Shown here: piece by piece, positions 63,333-64,000 of the stretch
Layout: each line of letters opens with the position of its first letter
Numbering within the stretch: position 1 is the first letter of the stretch
Assembly (NCBI RefSeq): GCF_018968705.1
Contig: NZ_CP076668.1
Coordinates: 5,343,001 to 5,407,000, forward strand
Direction: 5' to 3'
DNA from: Pseudomonas lijiangensis
GTDB lineage: Bacteria; Pseudomonadota; Gammaproteobacteria; Pseudomonadales; Pseudomonadaceae
Length of the DNA: 64,000 bases
The notes under the pieces: generated by a model
The model's database searches: none
What the model was told of the DNA's origin: nothing
What the model saw: only the letters and a program-made list of their open reading frames with translations
Translations under genes and position numbers: made by a program

Positions 63333-64000
63333 TCAGAAACCGCTTTCACGAACCCCCAGGGCCGCCAACCTGCGCCAGGTTGCCCCCAAGAGCGATTCAC
63401 TTCGGCCTTGCAACACCGCAACCCCGCGCAACGGCTGGGTGGGTGCTTCGATATCGTCCATCACTTTCAGGCGTACCCCGTATTGCGCCTGCACCGGCTC
63501 CGCACGCTGATTCTCGTCGCGGCGCACGGCGATCGGCCCGTGGTGATCGGACGCCAGAGCTTCCTGATCCAGATAGGACACGCCGTTGGCATCCACATCC
63601 AGTAACTCGACCTGCAGCGACGAGCGCATGGGGTCGTCCGCGATAAAACGGCCCTTGTCACCCGGAGCGATACGCCACAAGGCATCTTCAGCCAAATACC
63701 CCCGAATCCGGGTGCCGCCCTCGACGACACGGGCCAGAGGCGTCTGGGTCGAAACCCAGCGGCCCGGAGCCAGTTGCGGCATGAGGTCGCGAACCTGACC
63801 GGCCTGTGGAGCACGTACCAGCAAACGCTCACGCTGAGCTGCCAGACCGCGATACTCCGCCACGGCGCTGGCCAGACGCTGCTCGATGATGCCCACATCC
63901 GCCACCGTCTCGCTGCGCCCGGCCTGACGACGTATCTGCAATTGCAGGATTTCGATTTCACGACGCACGATGGCCTGGCGCGAATCGACATCCGGCGATT
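63333..64000 (-). CDS. Membrane-fusion (HlyD-like) protein, N-terminus off the right edge
   Basis: About 222 C-terminal codons are visible and the frame is open at the edge. A coiled-coil part (EIEILQLQIRRQAGRSETVA, LAAQRERLLV) leads into the lipoyl/barrel segment VRAPQAGQVRDLMPQLAPGR and a beta-barrel end with LAEDALWRIAPGDKGRFIAD. This is the periplasmic adaptor architecture of HlyD-type exporters. The C-terminal layout also fits fusions of a site-2-protease (M50) membrane part with a HlyD-like end; only the missing N-terminus can decide. A natural partner for the TolC protein at 52593. Confidence 0.75.
   Translation of the reverse strand, partial: SPDVDSRQAIVRREIEILQLQIRRQAGRSETVADVGIIEQRLASAVAEYRGLAAQRERLLVRAPQAGQVRDLMPQLAPGRWVSTQTPLARVVEGGTRIRGYLAEDALWRIAPGDKGRFIADDPMRSSLQVELLDVDANGVSYLDQEALASDHHGPIAVRRDENQRAEPVQAQYGVRLKVMDDIEAPTQPLRGVAVLQGRSESLLGATWRRLAALGVRESGF

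Overview
This window is a GC-rich bacterial chromosome segment, almost certainly from a fluorescent Pseudomonas (the syringae group would fit). Pointers are gene content and order (glcB, ltn/otn tetronate genes, SAH riboswitch-ahcY-metF, rhlE, bioA, the mdcABCDEGH-madLM malonate operon with a convergent LysR gene), many GTAGGAGCGAATTCATTCGCGAA-type REP palindromes, and Pseudomonas-style small duplicated proteins. I see no rRNA, tRNA, CRISPR array, insertion sequence or integrase.

Layout. 1-10.5 kb: end-truncated LacI regulator, SrkA-like kinase, rarD, a DnaA-box-like intergenic cluster, a ParE/RHH toxin-antitoxin pair, a GcvR-like ACT protein, malate synthase G, a lone receiver protein, and a cNMP/CBS/DUF294 protein overlapping a DnaQ-like exonuclease. 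10.7-16 kb: a tetronate catabolic operon (ltnD-otnK-otnC-gntP-otnI) that would convert L-threonate to dihydroxyacetone phosphate. 16-29 kb: housekeeping genes (thioesterase, SAH riboswitch-ahcY-metF, rhlE, cytochrome b561-yceI, a secreted amine oxidase with a histone-H1-like tail, bioA, rsmE, trhA). 28.1-36.5 kb: mdcR and a tightly overlapping operon for biotin-independent malonate decarboxylase plus the MadLM transporter.

36.5-64 kb is accessory. It opens with an AT-rich secreted M60-like metallopeptidase, then two tandem copies of a small DUF3077-like gene, each behind a similar structured leader containing a terminator-like hairpin, then a Fic protein with palindromes upstream. After these come two giant surface/secreted proteins on the minus strand: a 2830-aa RTX protein translationally coupled to a small membrane protein, and a ~2120-aa DUF4347/Ig-repeat protein. 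Between and around them lie a TolC-family outer-membrane lipoprotein, an aspartyl/asparaginyl beta-hydroxylase-like protein, two P-loop sulfotransferases, a phage-tail-collar protein with a DUF6916-like partner, a GNAT acetyltransferase and, cut by the right edge, a membrane-fusion (HlyD-like) protein.

The most interesting hypothesis is that 50.8-61.4 kb is an export-and-modification locus in which giant type-I-secreted proteins, or a co-secreted product, are hydroxylated and sulfated. The second is the structured leader that precedes both DUF3077-like genes. Family assignments are from recognition of motifs in translated sequence; no database search was possible.
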